The notes under the pieces: generated by a model
What the model saw: the letters and a program-made list of their open reading frames with translations, nothing else
What the model was told of the DNA's origin: nothing
Database searches by the model: none
Origin: Colocasia esculenta
Taxonomy: Eukaryota; Streptophyta; Magnoliopsida; Alismatales; Araceae
Direction of reading: 5' to 3'
DNA: 64,000 bases
Assembly: GCA_014218235.1 (NCBI GenBank)
Contig: CM024756.1
Span: 73,716,152-73,780,151 of the forward strand
Shown: positions 12,500-22,055 of the stretch, in pieces
Layout of the letters: the number at the start of each line of letters is the position of its first letter
How positions within the stretch are numbered: position 1 is the first letter of the stretch
Program-made: the position numbers and the translations under genes

Positions 12500-14806
12500 T
12501 TTTTTTTTAAGCCCAAGAGGGCCGATTTATTATATATATAAGGAGAAAAATTGAAATCAAAGATAAAAAACTACTACAAGACCCAAATAAAATAGGAGTT
12601 AACTAAAACTCCATTGAAGATCTATCCCAGGAATGAGTACGTCGAAGGACTGCCTGAGGTCGTAGCCCTGGTCTTCGAAAACAACGCTCCATGTTATCTT
12701 CCTCTGAGTCCATTCTAGATACCTCTGAGTCAAATTTAAATTCAGGCATAAATATATTCTCTGCTCTGGCAAGCTCGGCCACCGAAGTAAATTTTTTCCT
12801 CCAATCTTTGATATTATCTTGCGGAGTTCGAACTGGCGCATTAATCACCTCTAATTGTCGCGCCGGACTAGGGGAACGTTCTCTAGCGATCGGTAGAGAG
12901 ATCCTAACACCCCCTTTACGAGAAGGACGTGAAATAGATTTCGACGTCAGAAGAAGAACTGCTAGAAAGTGTGTTGGAGCACTCACCCTGAATCAGCTTT
13001 GCAGGATCAATTGGGGACTTAGTAGACTGACGCACTACTTGTGCAAACGTCAAGGAGGTAGCTACTTTAGCTGCAATATGATTATCTGCAACAACTACAT
13101 CAGCCCTCCCAGTAGGAAAAGGCTCCACTTACACATCCTGCCCTGTTTGCACCTGAGTAGAAGCTGCAAGAAAGGCCGCCTCGCGGGTTAGTGCTTCCTC
13201 GCGGGCAGCAGGTTGATCTCCCGTGTGATGTTGCAATAGAATAAACTCCTTAGAAGCTTGGATAATATCCATGTTGGGCTCCACTTCTTCCAGTGCGGCC
13301 TGGTTAAATAGGTCCCCTTCATCCACTGGAGATCCCAATGGGCCCAGCAGAGCCGGCCTACCATCTTCGGGTCCTAATGCAGCAGTTGTAGTATAAGGAA
13401 AGGAGTCTTCTGGGGAAAGCCAAATTTGCGCGCCATGACCTTGGCAAGCTCCAGCTAGGGATCGCGTTTGCTGGGTTCCCTTCCTTGGGTGCAGATTGTC
13501 CGCGCCAAGAATAGCACGATTTCCGCAAACATCTGGGAAGGAATCAGACGTGCCATGATCCTGTGGCGAAAACGGCAAGTCGCTGGAAGGCGCCGCCATA
13601 GAGACGCTGGGAGGCGCCACCGCAGAGACGCTGGAAGGCGCACCGCAGAACGTTGGAAGGTGCCGCCGCTGAATGCACCGCCGCAGTGCTTGCATCGCCG
13701 GCGACAACAATTGCAGATGAGATAATAGCCTTCTCCGCCAAGCCATTCAACACAGCTCGCAACGAGCCGCCAGCAATGACACCCTGATCGTTACAACATA
13801 TACTGTTAAAAACGTGCCCCTGTTTTCCAGACTGGTCGATGCTGAGAGTTTATGCTTCGGCGTCCACCTTTGTCGGGTTTGAAGATCCGGCTCAGCCGCC
13901 ATTGGAGCTTTTCCGGTAAGATCATCTTTGGATGTGTACAATTGTGAGCGATTGCAATTCGAGACAGCATGGCCCAACAAACAGCAAGATGTGCAGTATT
14001 CTGGCACACGCTGGTATAGGATCTTTTGCCAAAAACCAGCAGACCCCATTCCTATCCAAACCCTGGAGGACTTATCCTTCAGAAGATCAAGTTCAACACA
14101 TGCATAAGCCGCTGTGGCATTTATAAGTTGTGATGTACACAGTGCCACCTGCAAGACCCACCCAATATTTCCTGCAACAGAGCGAATACACGTTTCATGA
14201 AACAAATTTGGTTTCAAAGCAGGGAATTCTACCCAAACTGGCACGATTGGGGGCTCCTTCCCACATTCAAAGTCGATTGTCCACTTTAGAAACTTGAATA
14301 GAAAATCCTTCACAAGAAGTTGTTCCCGCAGTAAGAGGCGCAAGTAATCATCCTTAGAAGTACATTAGAGCAGTAGATGGCGATTATCTAGGGCAGCAAT
14401 GATGAATTCGTGGCCAAGACTGAGTCGTTGCTGAAGCAGCTGCTTGATTTCTTGAAAAGGAGGATGTCCATATGGAGTTTTAGCTACTATAGCAAATTGG
14501 AGAGGCTTGAGAGTAGCAGCAATCTCTTCCAAGGAGAAGAAAACCGTCGGTTCTCCAAGATATGTAATGGCCGGTGGATGAACAGCGATGGAGACCGGTG
14601 CAAACAAGGGCGCATCCGCAAGAGCTCGAGCATAGCTTTTTGTTGGCAGCGATGATGGATTGTTCGAAGCAGGGGAGGAAGGGGAGGCCGAGGAGGGGGC
14701 CGCAGGCCCCCCTCCCTGGGAGACCATGGCCGCGGCCACAAGAAACCCAGAGCCTCTCTCTCTAGAAAATTAGAGAGAGAGAGAGTCTTCACCCAAACTA
14801 GCACGA
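12500..14806 (-). mobile_element. LINE (L1-type) carrying ORF1 only, inserted in Copia-1
   Basis: The 5' end is at 14806 and the 3' end at 12500, marked by a short A-tail (T run 12500-12508 on the plus strand). A 16-bp target duplication ttgcagctttaagatc flanks it (12484-12499 and 14807-14822). The 3' UTR has the plant LINE ending ccctcttgggctt before the tail, and TA-rich sequence. The unit holds an ORF1-like region, but no endonuclease or reverse transcriptase is present: ORF2 is missing although both ends are there. The insertion reads cleanly, so the transcript was probably already ORF2-less and moved with help from another element. Confidence 0.88.
12603..14739 (-). pseudogene. LINE ORF1 pseudogene (DUF4283 and CCHC knuckle)
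   Basis: Nucleic-acid-binding ORF1 protein of plant LINEs. It starts MAAAM at 14739 with an Ala/Pro/Ser-rich N-terminus, followed by a DUF4283-like domain (ALDNRHLLL, YLRLLLREQ, FKFLKWTIDF, VPVWVEFPAL). A zinc knuckle YCTSCCLLGHAVSNC lies near 13960, and a long disordered tail follows. One frame runs from 14739 to about 12930, interrupted by stops at 14365, 13747 and 13129. A frameshift then moves it to the frame ending at 12603, just upstream of the 3' UTR. Few lesions for its length suggest moderate age. It has no RT or endonuclease partner in this copy. Confidence 0.85.
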
Positions 14807-15324
14807 TTGCAGCTTTAAGATCCAATAAGCTGATTGAAAAGATTGGAGAAGTGTTTAACCATGCAGCATATACTCAAGCTCAGATCTTTGAGAAGCTACA
14901 GTCAGTTGAGACATTATTTAAGGGATCAAATAAGCTAGATGATATTCTAGCTATAAAAAGTTCTTACACTCAAATGGCTGGTAATCTGAACTCACTCAGA
15001 GAGTATCATATAGCCATATCTGGTCATCTCAGATCCATGAGACACGATTTTGACCAAGTCTGGAAGCTTCATGGAGACGTAGAGATAGCTAAAAGCAACC
15101 ATTCTACTTCTTCTACTACTGCACCACCCATGCCTCATGGTGTAGATCAGATCTTTGTTCTTGTATCTGATAAGCTGGAGGAAATGACCCGCTTTCTGAA
15201 CACTAGATTGAATGCAGTTCAGATTTATCTTAGAGACAGCTATGACGATCTGGAAGCAAGACTGGCAAGGATTGAGCAGAGGCTCATTGTTCATCTACCT
15301 CCACCTCCTGCTTCCCCTCAATAG

Positions 15325-15622
15325 TGATTCTTGTGTTTTGATAATGTCAACGGGGGAGACACTTCATAGAGAGACTTTTGACTTTACTTTTGACTTTTGT
15401 CTTTGATGTTTCTGATCTTTCTGTCTGTAACGTTCAGATGCTTCATTCATGGCATTTTGTAAAAAAAAAATATTACATGAAATGGAATCATCTGTGTTGC
15501 ATCTTATCATATGTGGATTGTTTTTTGTGGATTGCTTGTGCTTGTGTGATGACTTGTGTACTTGTGTGATGACCGTGTAAACCACAGTCAAAACTTCTAT
15601 GAATCATAGTTGCCATCATCAT
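15325..15622 (+). other. Copia-1 3' untranslated region
   Basis: T/G-rich non-coding sequence between the extra ORF and the polypurine tract; contains a repeated word cttgtgtgatgac near 15540-15575. No gene is seen. Confidence 0.6.
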
Positions 15623-15634
15623 AAAGGGGGAGAT
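15623..15634 (+). other. Copia-1 polypurine tract
   Basis: AAAGGGGGAGAT directly before the 3' LTR; primes plus-strand synthesis. Confidence 0.9.
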
Positions 15635-17235
15635 TGTTGTGTCCCTGATTTTGATGATGTCATGAATCAAGCAAAATTGTCATAAATATTTGAGAACTCT
15701 CTAACACATATTTTTCTAATGACAGGAAAATTCACAAAGTCAAAATTTCTTTTGTGTGTTGACTCATGTTGCTTTAAAGGTCGACACACATGGCTCAGTG
15801 TGTGACTTACTGCAGCTCAGTGAACCACTTGAGTCGACACTTCCCAGAGGATAGGTCGACACATGCTAGTTTTCTTGTTAGCACTGAAGGGAAATAATCT
15901 CATAAGGTCGACTCTAAATGAAGATCAGGTTGACACCAGTTGGTTTTTCCATTAGCGCTGAAAGGAAAGAATCTCATGAGGCCGACTCTAGATGAAGATC
16001 AGGTCGACTCTATCATTCTCAGAGGTCAACACTTGGCTATTATAAGGTCAACACTAAACTTATTAACAGACAGTCTCCACAGTAGTCTAATGGACAAGGT
16101 CGACACATGAAGGCATGGAGTCGACTCTACTGAAGCATCTGCATTAAGCTAAGTCAGTTTATGTGTATGTCGACGCTATGCACAAGTGGTGTCGACACTC
16201 CAATCTCCTTCTTCCAGTGAGGAAAAGAAATTGCCAGCATGGTTGTTCTGGGCACGTGATCCAAGGCCCAATAATTGGGGATTTTAGGCACACTTTACAA
16301 GGTTCTGGAAGATAACCTTTTTGGCAGCAAAAGTATCTCCAACAAATTGGGGATTCTGTTGAGGCCCACCAGAAGAGATTCTGATACGCCAATCAAAAAG
16401 GTGTGCGGTGTCTTCTTCTTAAAAAAAAAGCTAACACACACAAAAAAAGGAAGAGATAGCCAAGGAGACAAAAAGAGCAGAGGGTGAGATAGCTGAGAGA
16501 ATAGGCTTCGGAACAGTTTGGTCAACAAGAAGAAAAGATGTTGGATCATTTCTTCATCCATGTGTGAAGCCCTATCGTTGTTCAATTAAAGCAGAGCATC
16601 AGAATTTCCTTCCAATCAGAGGCAATTGATCCTTAAGCTGCAGCCAGAAGAAGAGCTCGATAATCCAAGTCCAGAGAAGATGCAATTGGGAATTTCAGTG
16701 GAAAATTGATCAGATCTCAACTCCAGTGAAACAACAACGAGAGTGTTTGTTAAATTTCTGCCTACCTTTAGTGAATTCTCTTGTGCGATCTTTTCAATTT
16801 CTTCTGAACGTTACGTCACTTGGCTGTCTGTTCCAGTTGGAGCAGTAGTACGAATCCTACACTTTGTGTGTTAGGATTGTGAGATTGTTATAATCTTGAA
16901 GCTGTGAATCAGCTGTGTTGAAGTTGTGTATCAGCAGAGTGTAATGAAGTTGTGAATCAGCGGTTGTGTGAGTGTTTCAAACTCTTAGCCTGTTGAGTGA
17001 AGCCTCACTAAGTTTAGTGAGGGGTGGATGTAGGTCTCCATACTAGAGCCGAACCACCTTAAAATCATGTTTACATTGTGTGGTGTGTTGTTCAATTGTT
17101 CATTGTTGTTGAAACCGCTAGTTCTCGTATATCTGAAGGTCTGATTCGTGTTCTTAGTTCTTAATTTTTAAGTGGCTTATCTATTCACCCCTTCACCCCC
17201 CCCTCCCCCTCTAGATATTCATTCCATACCCAACA
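15635..17235 (+). repeat. Copia-1 3' LTR
   Basis: 1601 bp, starting TGTTGTGTCC and ending CCCAACA, followed by target duplication caacc. It pairs with 2251-3792. The GTCGAC word cluster at 15779-16200 has thirteen members, nine with an intact GTCGAC. The differences from the 5' copy are chiefly C/T and G/A. Confidence 0.93.
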
Positions 17236-18913
17236 CAACCATCATCAAAAGTTTCATTTCTTAATCCTTCTATCCCTCCATCTTTCAATGTCATCACTCC
17301 TCTTCAAACCTATCTTCTATCTAAGTCACTTTAACCAATGCAAGATGCAGTAGAAGAAACTACTTTTACTGTTGTTATGTCAGTTTCTCAAAATACCTTC
17401 AAGACTCAGAGCCTCTGAGAAGTCCTATCTCTAAGACAAGAAAAGTTGGATCGCAAACCTCACAGAGCTGTAAGTCACTAAAGCTTCCACCACTCTGGTA
17501 TCCACTGGCAATCACTCACCAGAAGAGATCTCTCTATAAGGAATTTTTGTGCAAGTGTGCATATGCTGAAGTGTACCCATGTTGGATCTACTAGGACACA
17601 TTCAACTATTGGTCTCACTAAATGCCAACACTAAGAAAGATGCAATAAAGGATATGCAGCCTGACAAAATCACTAATAGAGTACAAGTGGGCGAAGTCAA
17701 ATAAAAATGTATACAGATCTTTTGAATTGTTACTCACTCAGAGAGGGCTCAGAGAACAACCAGCTATCACCTTAAATAAATGGTTCCCGATGAAGCACCA
17801 GGAAGAATTTGGATCCATCATTCAAAAGGAAATCAGACTACTCAGACAGTTCAAAATTTTCAATGATTACATATGTTTTTTCATGGGATGCCTGAGGCCC
17901 AATTCAGTCAATTCTAGGAAATTATCAGGGAAGCATTCCACAATATGAAAGGAGCAGCCTCTACTACACTCAAGTTTGCACAATGTTCGCTGCCTCCTAC
18001 ATCTAAGCTTCTAGAACTTCACTTCTTATTCATGGAGTTTGAGATGGGGAATACTATTTTGACATATTTGCTAAGGTGAAAACCCATCTCTTTGTAAAGA
18101 AAGAACTATTATTGAGATTTCCAAGATTCATCTATCATGAATACAAAAAGGGCTTCATCTCCTCAGGAGCACTAGCACCTCTAATAGCAGAAGCAGAGAG
18201 ACTATACACTACTGCCTGGACTACCATGTACTTCTTAGTCTTCAATCAGTTGGAAATAGTCAATGAAGCAAGAAAGCATGAAAGGCAGTCTACTCTTACT
18301 CCCAATCAATTCATGGACATGAATTCCATTCAGTTGGTAAATGAACCTTTCTCTATTGTGACTCGTTGGTATCAAATGCCCAATGCCTTAAAGAATGAAC
18401 TAGAAGCACAGAACATTGACTATCCATTTGAATTGAGCAATTTGTCAAGCACGGCAGTTTCTCTAGCAACCGATATTACAGATTCACTCTATCACCTCTC
18501 GAGTATCAACAGTTCCTACACATTGAGAAGACCAACCACAGAGAAATACAGACAACAGATGGGGCCATCTTATCAGATCAATAGCAGTCTATTCCAGAAG
18601 CATTTTCAGAAGGAAGAACTGAGGACCTGAGAAATCATTGATAAATATATACCCCTCTTATCTTCTAACTATTTTTTCAAATACCAAATAACCTCTTTTC
18701 GTCCAATTTATCCCTTGTCTACAGTATTCCCTTTTCATGGTTTGTTTCAGTCACTCTTCTTTTTGGTTATTGACAAAAAGGGAGAGAAAGCACTCTGACG
18801 TACATCTGTTAGGAGGTTAAATATTAATCATATGCATTTTTATTTTATTTTATGCATAATTTCATATACATGTCAAAATTCAATTTCCATCTTCTCAGAG
18901 TTTTGTCATCACC
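17236..18913 (+). pseudogene. Copia-2 internal remnant, extra ORF region
   Basis: Degraded coding sequence upstream of the Copia-2 3' LTR. The longest open stretch is 18076-18630 (184 codons), a largely helical, Gln/Leu-rich protein without a recognised domain. Other frames upstream (17727-17948) suggest a longer broken ORF. Its place just before the polypurine tract matches the extra ORF of Copia-1, but the sequences do not resemble each other clearly. Function unknown. gag and pol of this element are missing to the left, where the Gypsy-1 LTR lies. Confidence 0.5.
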
Positions 18914-18926
18914 AAAATGGGGAGAT
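18914..18926 (+). other. Copia-2 polypurine tract
   Basis: AAAATGGGGAGAT immediately before the LTR start TGTTGATCC. Confidence 0.8.
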
Positions 18927-21063
18927 TGTTGATCCTCCTATCTCCTATTCTATATAAATTTTGGTGATAACAAAAACTCAAAAATTATGTGATTAACATT
19001 AAATTTTCATTAAGTCTGTCAACAGAAAATAAAGGTGTAATTATTGCTTTAAGAATCACTAAAGTAAGTACTTCAAAACTCAGTCTCAAGTACTTCAATA
19101 TTTTCTAAGTCCATACTGATTATTGTTCTATGTTCACATCGATTATAGAACAAGTATCATTCCGATTAGAGAACAATTTCCGTATCGATTGATGTTCAAC
19201 CTTTGTTCTGATTAGTCAAGACATCGTATGTTGATTAGTGAACACTTGCCTTGAAGCGTTTCGATTGATGTTATATGTTTTCCGATTGGTGAACACCATT
19301 CAGATTGATTTTATACGCATTCCGATTAGTGAACATCATTATGATTGATGTTATAAGTCTACTGATTGGTGTTGTAAGTATTCCAATTGATGAACATCAT
19401 TACGATTGGTGTTGTAACTATTCTGATTGGTGTTGCAAGTATTCTGATTGGTGAACAGAATAACGATTAGTGTTATTGTTATTTTAATTGGTGAACACCA
19501 TACCGATTGACGTTATTATTGTTCTGATTGGTGAACACCATACTAATTAGCATTATTGTTGTTTCGATTGGTGAACATCATACCGATTAGCATTATTGTT
19601 GTTCTGATTGGTGAACACCATATCAATTAGCATTATTGTTGTTTCGATTGGTGAATAAATGCCTTAAACCATTCCGATTAGTGTTGATTAACATTCCAAT
19701 TGGTAAATATAAGGCTCATGACGTATCAACTGGTGTTGTGCTCATGCCGATTAGTGAGTACATGTAATAAATGTTTTGATTAGTGAATAAACATCTCACA
19801 TGCTTCCGAGTAGAGAACATCTGACTCCAATATATCAATTGATGACCAAACGTGTTATCTAGTGGAGTCTTTGTTGACTTTAGTCGTGACTTTCATAATT
19901 GTCATATCTGTCTCCATAGCTACATCAAGTTTCTTCTCTGTTTGTTTAAATCCTTACTACAAACAAAGCTTTTGGCGCGCAACAAAAGTTTGATTTTCTT
20001 AAAGGCTTGTTTCCCGAGTTTCATCAAAATCTTTGTGTATCTAAGTCTCAAAAAATGAATGTATAGCTTCTACTATTCAAATATATGCTATATTTTATAA
20101 TGTGCTCTTACCTTGTGCACATTGCAGAAAGACACATCTTTCTTAGTAGGCAAACAAAAACTAACTAGAATAGTAGGTCGCCAGCTGAAATTGCGAACTA
20201 CTTGCAGAAGATGTATGGATTGAGTGACACATAATTTCTCTTACTTAACATCCTCTTCTATGAATTAAATGATCGCAAGTATCTGGTACTCACATGAAGC
20301 AAATGTTAGACATTGCTAAACACCTCGAAAACCTACACAAGCTAAAGAAGAAGACTCAATGGACATCTTTCAAAAGAGTCTACAAAAGAGGAAGACAGGA
20401 CACACACAAGATAATTTTCGATATATAATATGTGGGCACAAGCAAGCAAAGAGTGTCCCTCATCTCTTGTGTGGTGAAGAGCTAAGCATTGAAGAATCAT
20501 CTCTGAAGCTTCCAACGTTCTCTTTCTCTCTATATGTGTTCTTGTTGTCTCTTACTTTGAGAGAGATTATTGTATGTCTAAGAGTATGTTCTAAAAATCT
20601 TAGCCTTCTTAGACATCATCTCAGATCAAGCCTAGTCATTATACATCTTGAGCTTGGTCTAGGGACTCTCTAAACTCTCTTGCGATTTAAGTTGTGCCTC
20701 TTCAGTTGAAGAGAGTTTGTAGTGTACAAACATTGTTTCCCTGGTAGAAGGGAAGACATGTGGCATCCAGATGTTGTATATGAAGAGAAGACCAGTTGAG
20801 CTAATGTGTAAATGTCCTTAAGGGAGATTATATCATTGGTTAGTGAAATCTCAAATTGTTCTTAAAGATTGGATGTAGGACTAAGAAGAAACTCAATAGC
20901 AAACAAGGATAATCTATATGCATTGTGTGTGATTGTTTGTGTTGTGTTTAGTTGTAGAAATTTTCAAAACAACTTATTCAACCCACCTTCTAGGCTTGCT
21001 AACTGAGAAATAGATACGCCTCTAGATAAAGACGAGTTAATGCCCAAAAATGGGATTCCAACA
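18927..21063 (+). repeat. Copia-2 3' LTR with internal minisatellite
   Basis: 2137 bp, beginning TGTTGATCCTCC and ending ATTCCAACA. The first third is a minisatellite (19100-19690). The last part has the RNA-start-proximal features seen in Copia-3's LTR (gtaggac, then ggataatc, then tgtgtgattgttt, then attcaaccc), so the two are related families. No second Copia-2 LTR lies in the window. Confidence 0.8.
19446..19685 (+). repeat. 40-bp minisatellite in the Copia-2 LTR
   Basis: Six copies in exact 40-bp register, starting at 19446, 19486, 19526, 19566, 19606 and 19646. Each has gattggtgaacaccata followed by ccgattagcattattgttg with variation. Older, less regular copies extend left to about 19130. 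The core word is (C/T)CGATTGGTGAAC. Confidence 0.88.
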
Positions 21064-21727
21064 TTTTCAATTTAAAACTCAAAATCCATGATATGTAACG
21101 GGTTAAAAAGAGGGGAAAGAGCATAAAACTCATGAGAACATGTTGATAAACCTACAGGAACATTGAATTAAGTGTAACCAGATAGATTACTTACCTTTTT
21201 ATGTTTTAAGAAAAAGAAAATGTAGAAAACCGAAGAACACTGAAGATCTCTCAAGTCCTTGTGCTCTCCACCTCCAACCTTTTTTCGACTGTGCCCAAAA
21301 ATCTCCAAAAAGTGCTAGGGCCAACCAATAGATAATTTACAAGTGTATTTAAAAGGGTAGTGTTGCAAAAAATCCATTCTTGGCTCTTTTCTTATGAGTG
21401 GGATTTCAAATCGGATCAAGCTATGGTTAATTTCCTCCTTTTAAATCCTATTTTGATTAAATTCATGACCGAAATTTGAATTCTCATGTTGCGCTCGGGT
21501 TTAGACTTCTTTAATAAGCCATTTAACTTAGATTTTTAGCTCATTTGACTCAATTTATTAATAGATTTTTGGGTAATACAAAATTTATAGTTTATTTTCC
21601 CATTTTTGGCCTTTCTTTAGCCCATATTACACTTGCAATCTCCTATTAAACTTTTGCTTAGTTAACTTTAGATTTATTCACTAAGGAAATTTTTATTTAA
21701 CCTCATCTTAAAAATCCGGATGCTACA
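21064..21727 (-). repeat. Probable Gypsy LTR fragment, minus strand
   Basis: On the minus strand it begins TGTAGCATCCGG at 21727, a start common in plant chromovirus LTRs, and is followed on the plus strand by ctaat as a possible target duplication. The left end is cut by the Copia-2 LTR. AT-rich, no coding. The identification is by end sequence and composition only. Confidence 0.4.
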
Positions 21728-22055
21728 CTAATTCCTGACAACTCACTAATGTGAAAAAGAGATTACTCACCACAATAGAAATGGCAGGCCTAGTCATATC
21801 TACATGGAAAGGAGACCAAGCAACCAAATAACAGGGAAGCTTATTCTCAAATATGAGGAAATGGGTCCCCAACAATACCAAAAATCTATGAGAAGCTGAT
21901 GAAAAGAGACTGAATCTCCCTGCCATAAACAAAAAAAAGGGAGATTGGGAAAATAGAAGCTAATTCTAAACTTCATCTACCGTGGGAAATGCCTCTTGAT
22001 GGAGGTCTTGTAGATTCCTATGCGATGATTTCCTGAAAAGCTACAAATCCCTAGT
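21728..22055 (-). other. BASS1 3' untranslated/flanking sequence
   Basis: 328 bp immediately downstream of the BASS1 stop codon on the minus strand; no coding or repeat is recognised. It probably holds the 3' UTR. Confidence 0.5.

Larger units (their letters stand above)
10715..15324 (+). pseudogene. Copia-1 extra ORF (plant retrotransposon ORF downstream of pol), split by a LINE
   Basis: Begins MAP at 10715 in a frame that continues to 11830, with stops at 10724, about 10862, 11303 and 11828. A basic KR-rich N-terminus is followed by an acidic Ser-rich stretch (10920-11300). Then comes a globular part at about 11360-11620 (VQEFYKNL, SIVRGFPI, DFVSEALDIP) that resembles the 'putative plant transposon protein' domain found in such ORFs. 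After a Pro/Thr-rich region the C-terminus is a coiled coil (12330-12484 and 14823-15300) ending in a Pro-rich tail. The LINE at 12500-14806 splits the coiled coil exactly at its target duplication. Function unknown; in Sireviruses this position is called env-like, but no signal peptide or membrane segment is visible here. Confidence 0.7.
2251..17235 (+). mobile_element. Copia-1, Sirevirus-like LTR retrotransposon, full length but dead
   Basis: A 15-kb element with two LTRs (2251-3792 and 15635-17235, both TGTTGTGTCC...CCCAACA), a tRNA-Met primer site, gag, pol in Copia order (protease, integrase, RT, RNase H), an extra ORF downstream of pol, and a polypurine tract. The 5-bp target duplication is caact/caacc (one mismatch). 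The RT box YVDDIIFGST, the long gag with a zinc knuckle followed by a coiled coil, the long LTRs and the downstream ORF all fit the Sirevirus (SIRE/Maximus) lineage. About 2.3 kb of its length is a LINE inserted in the extra ORF (12500-14806). All coding regions carry stops or frameshifts. It sits inside the older Copia-2 remnant. Confidence 0.93.

Noticed and set aside
19852..20673. ORFs of 68 and 104 codons as small genes
   Set aside because: Both are inside the Copia-2 LTR and have no recognisable product.
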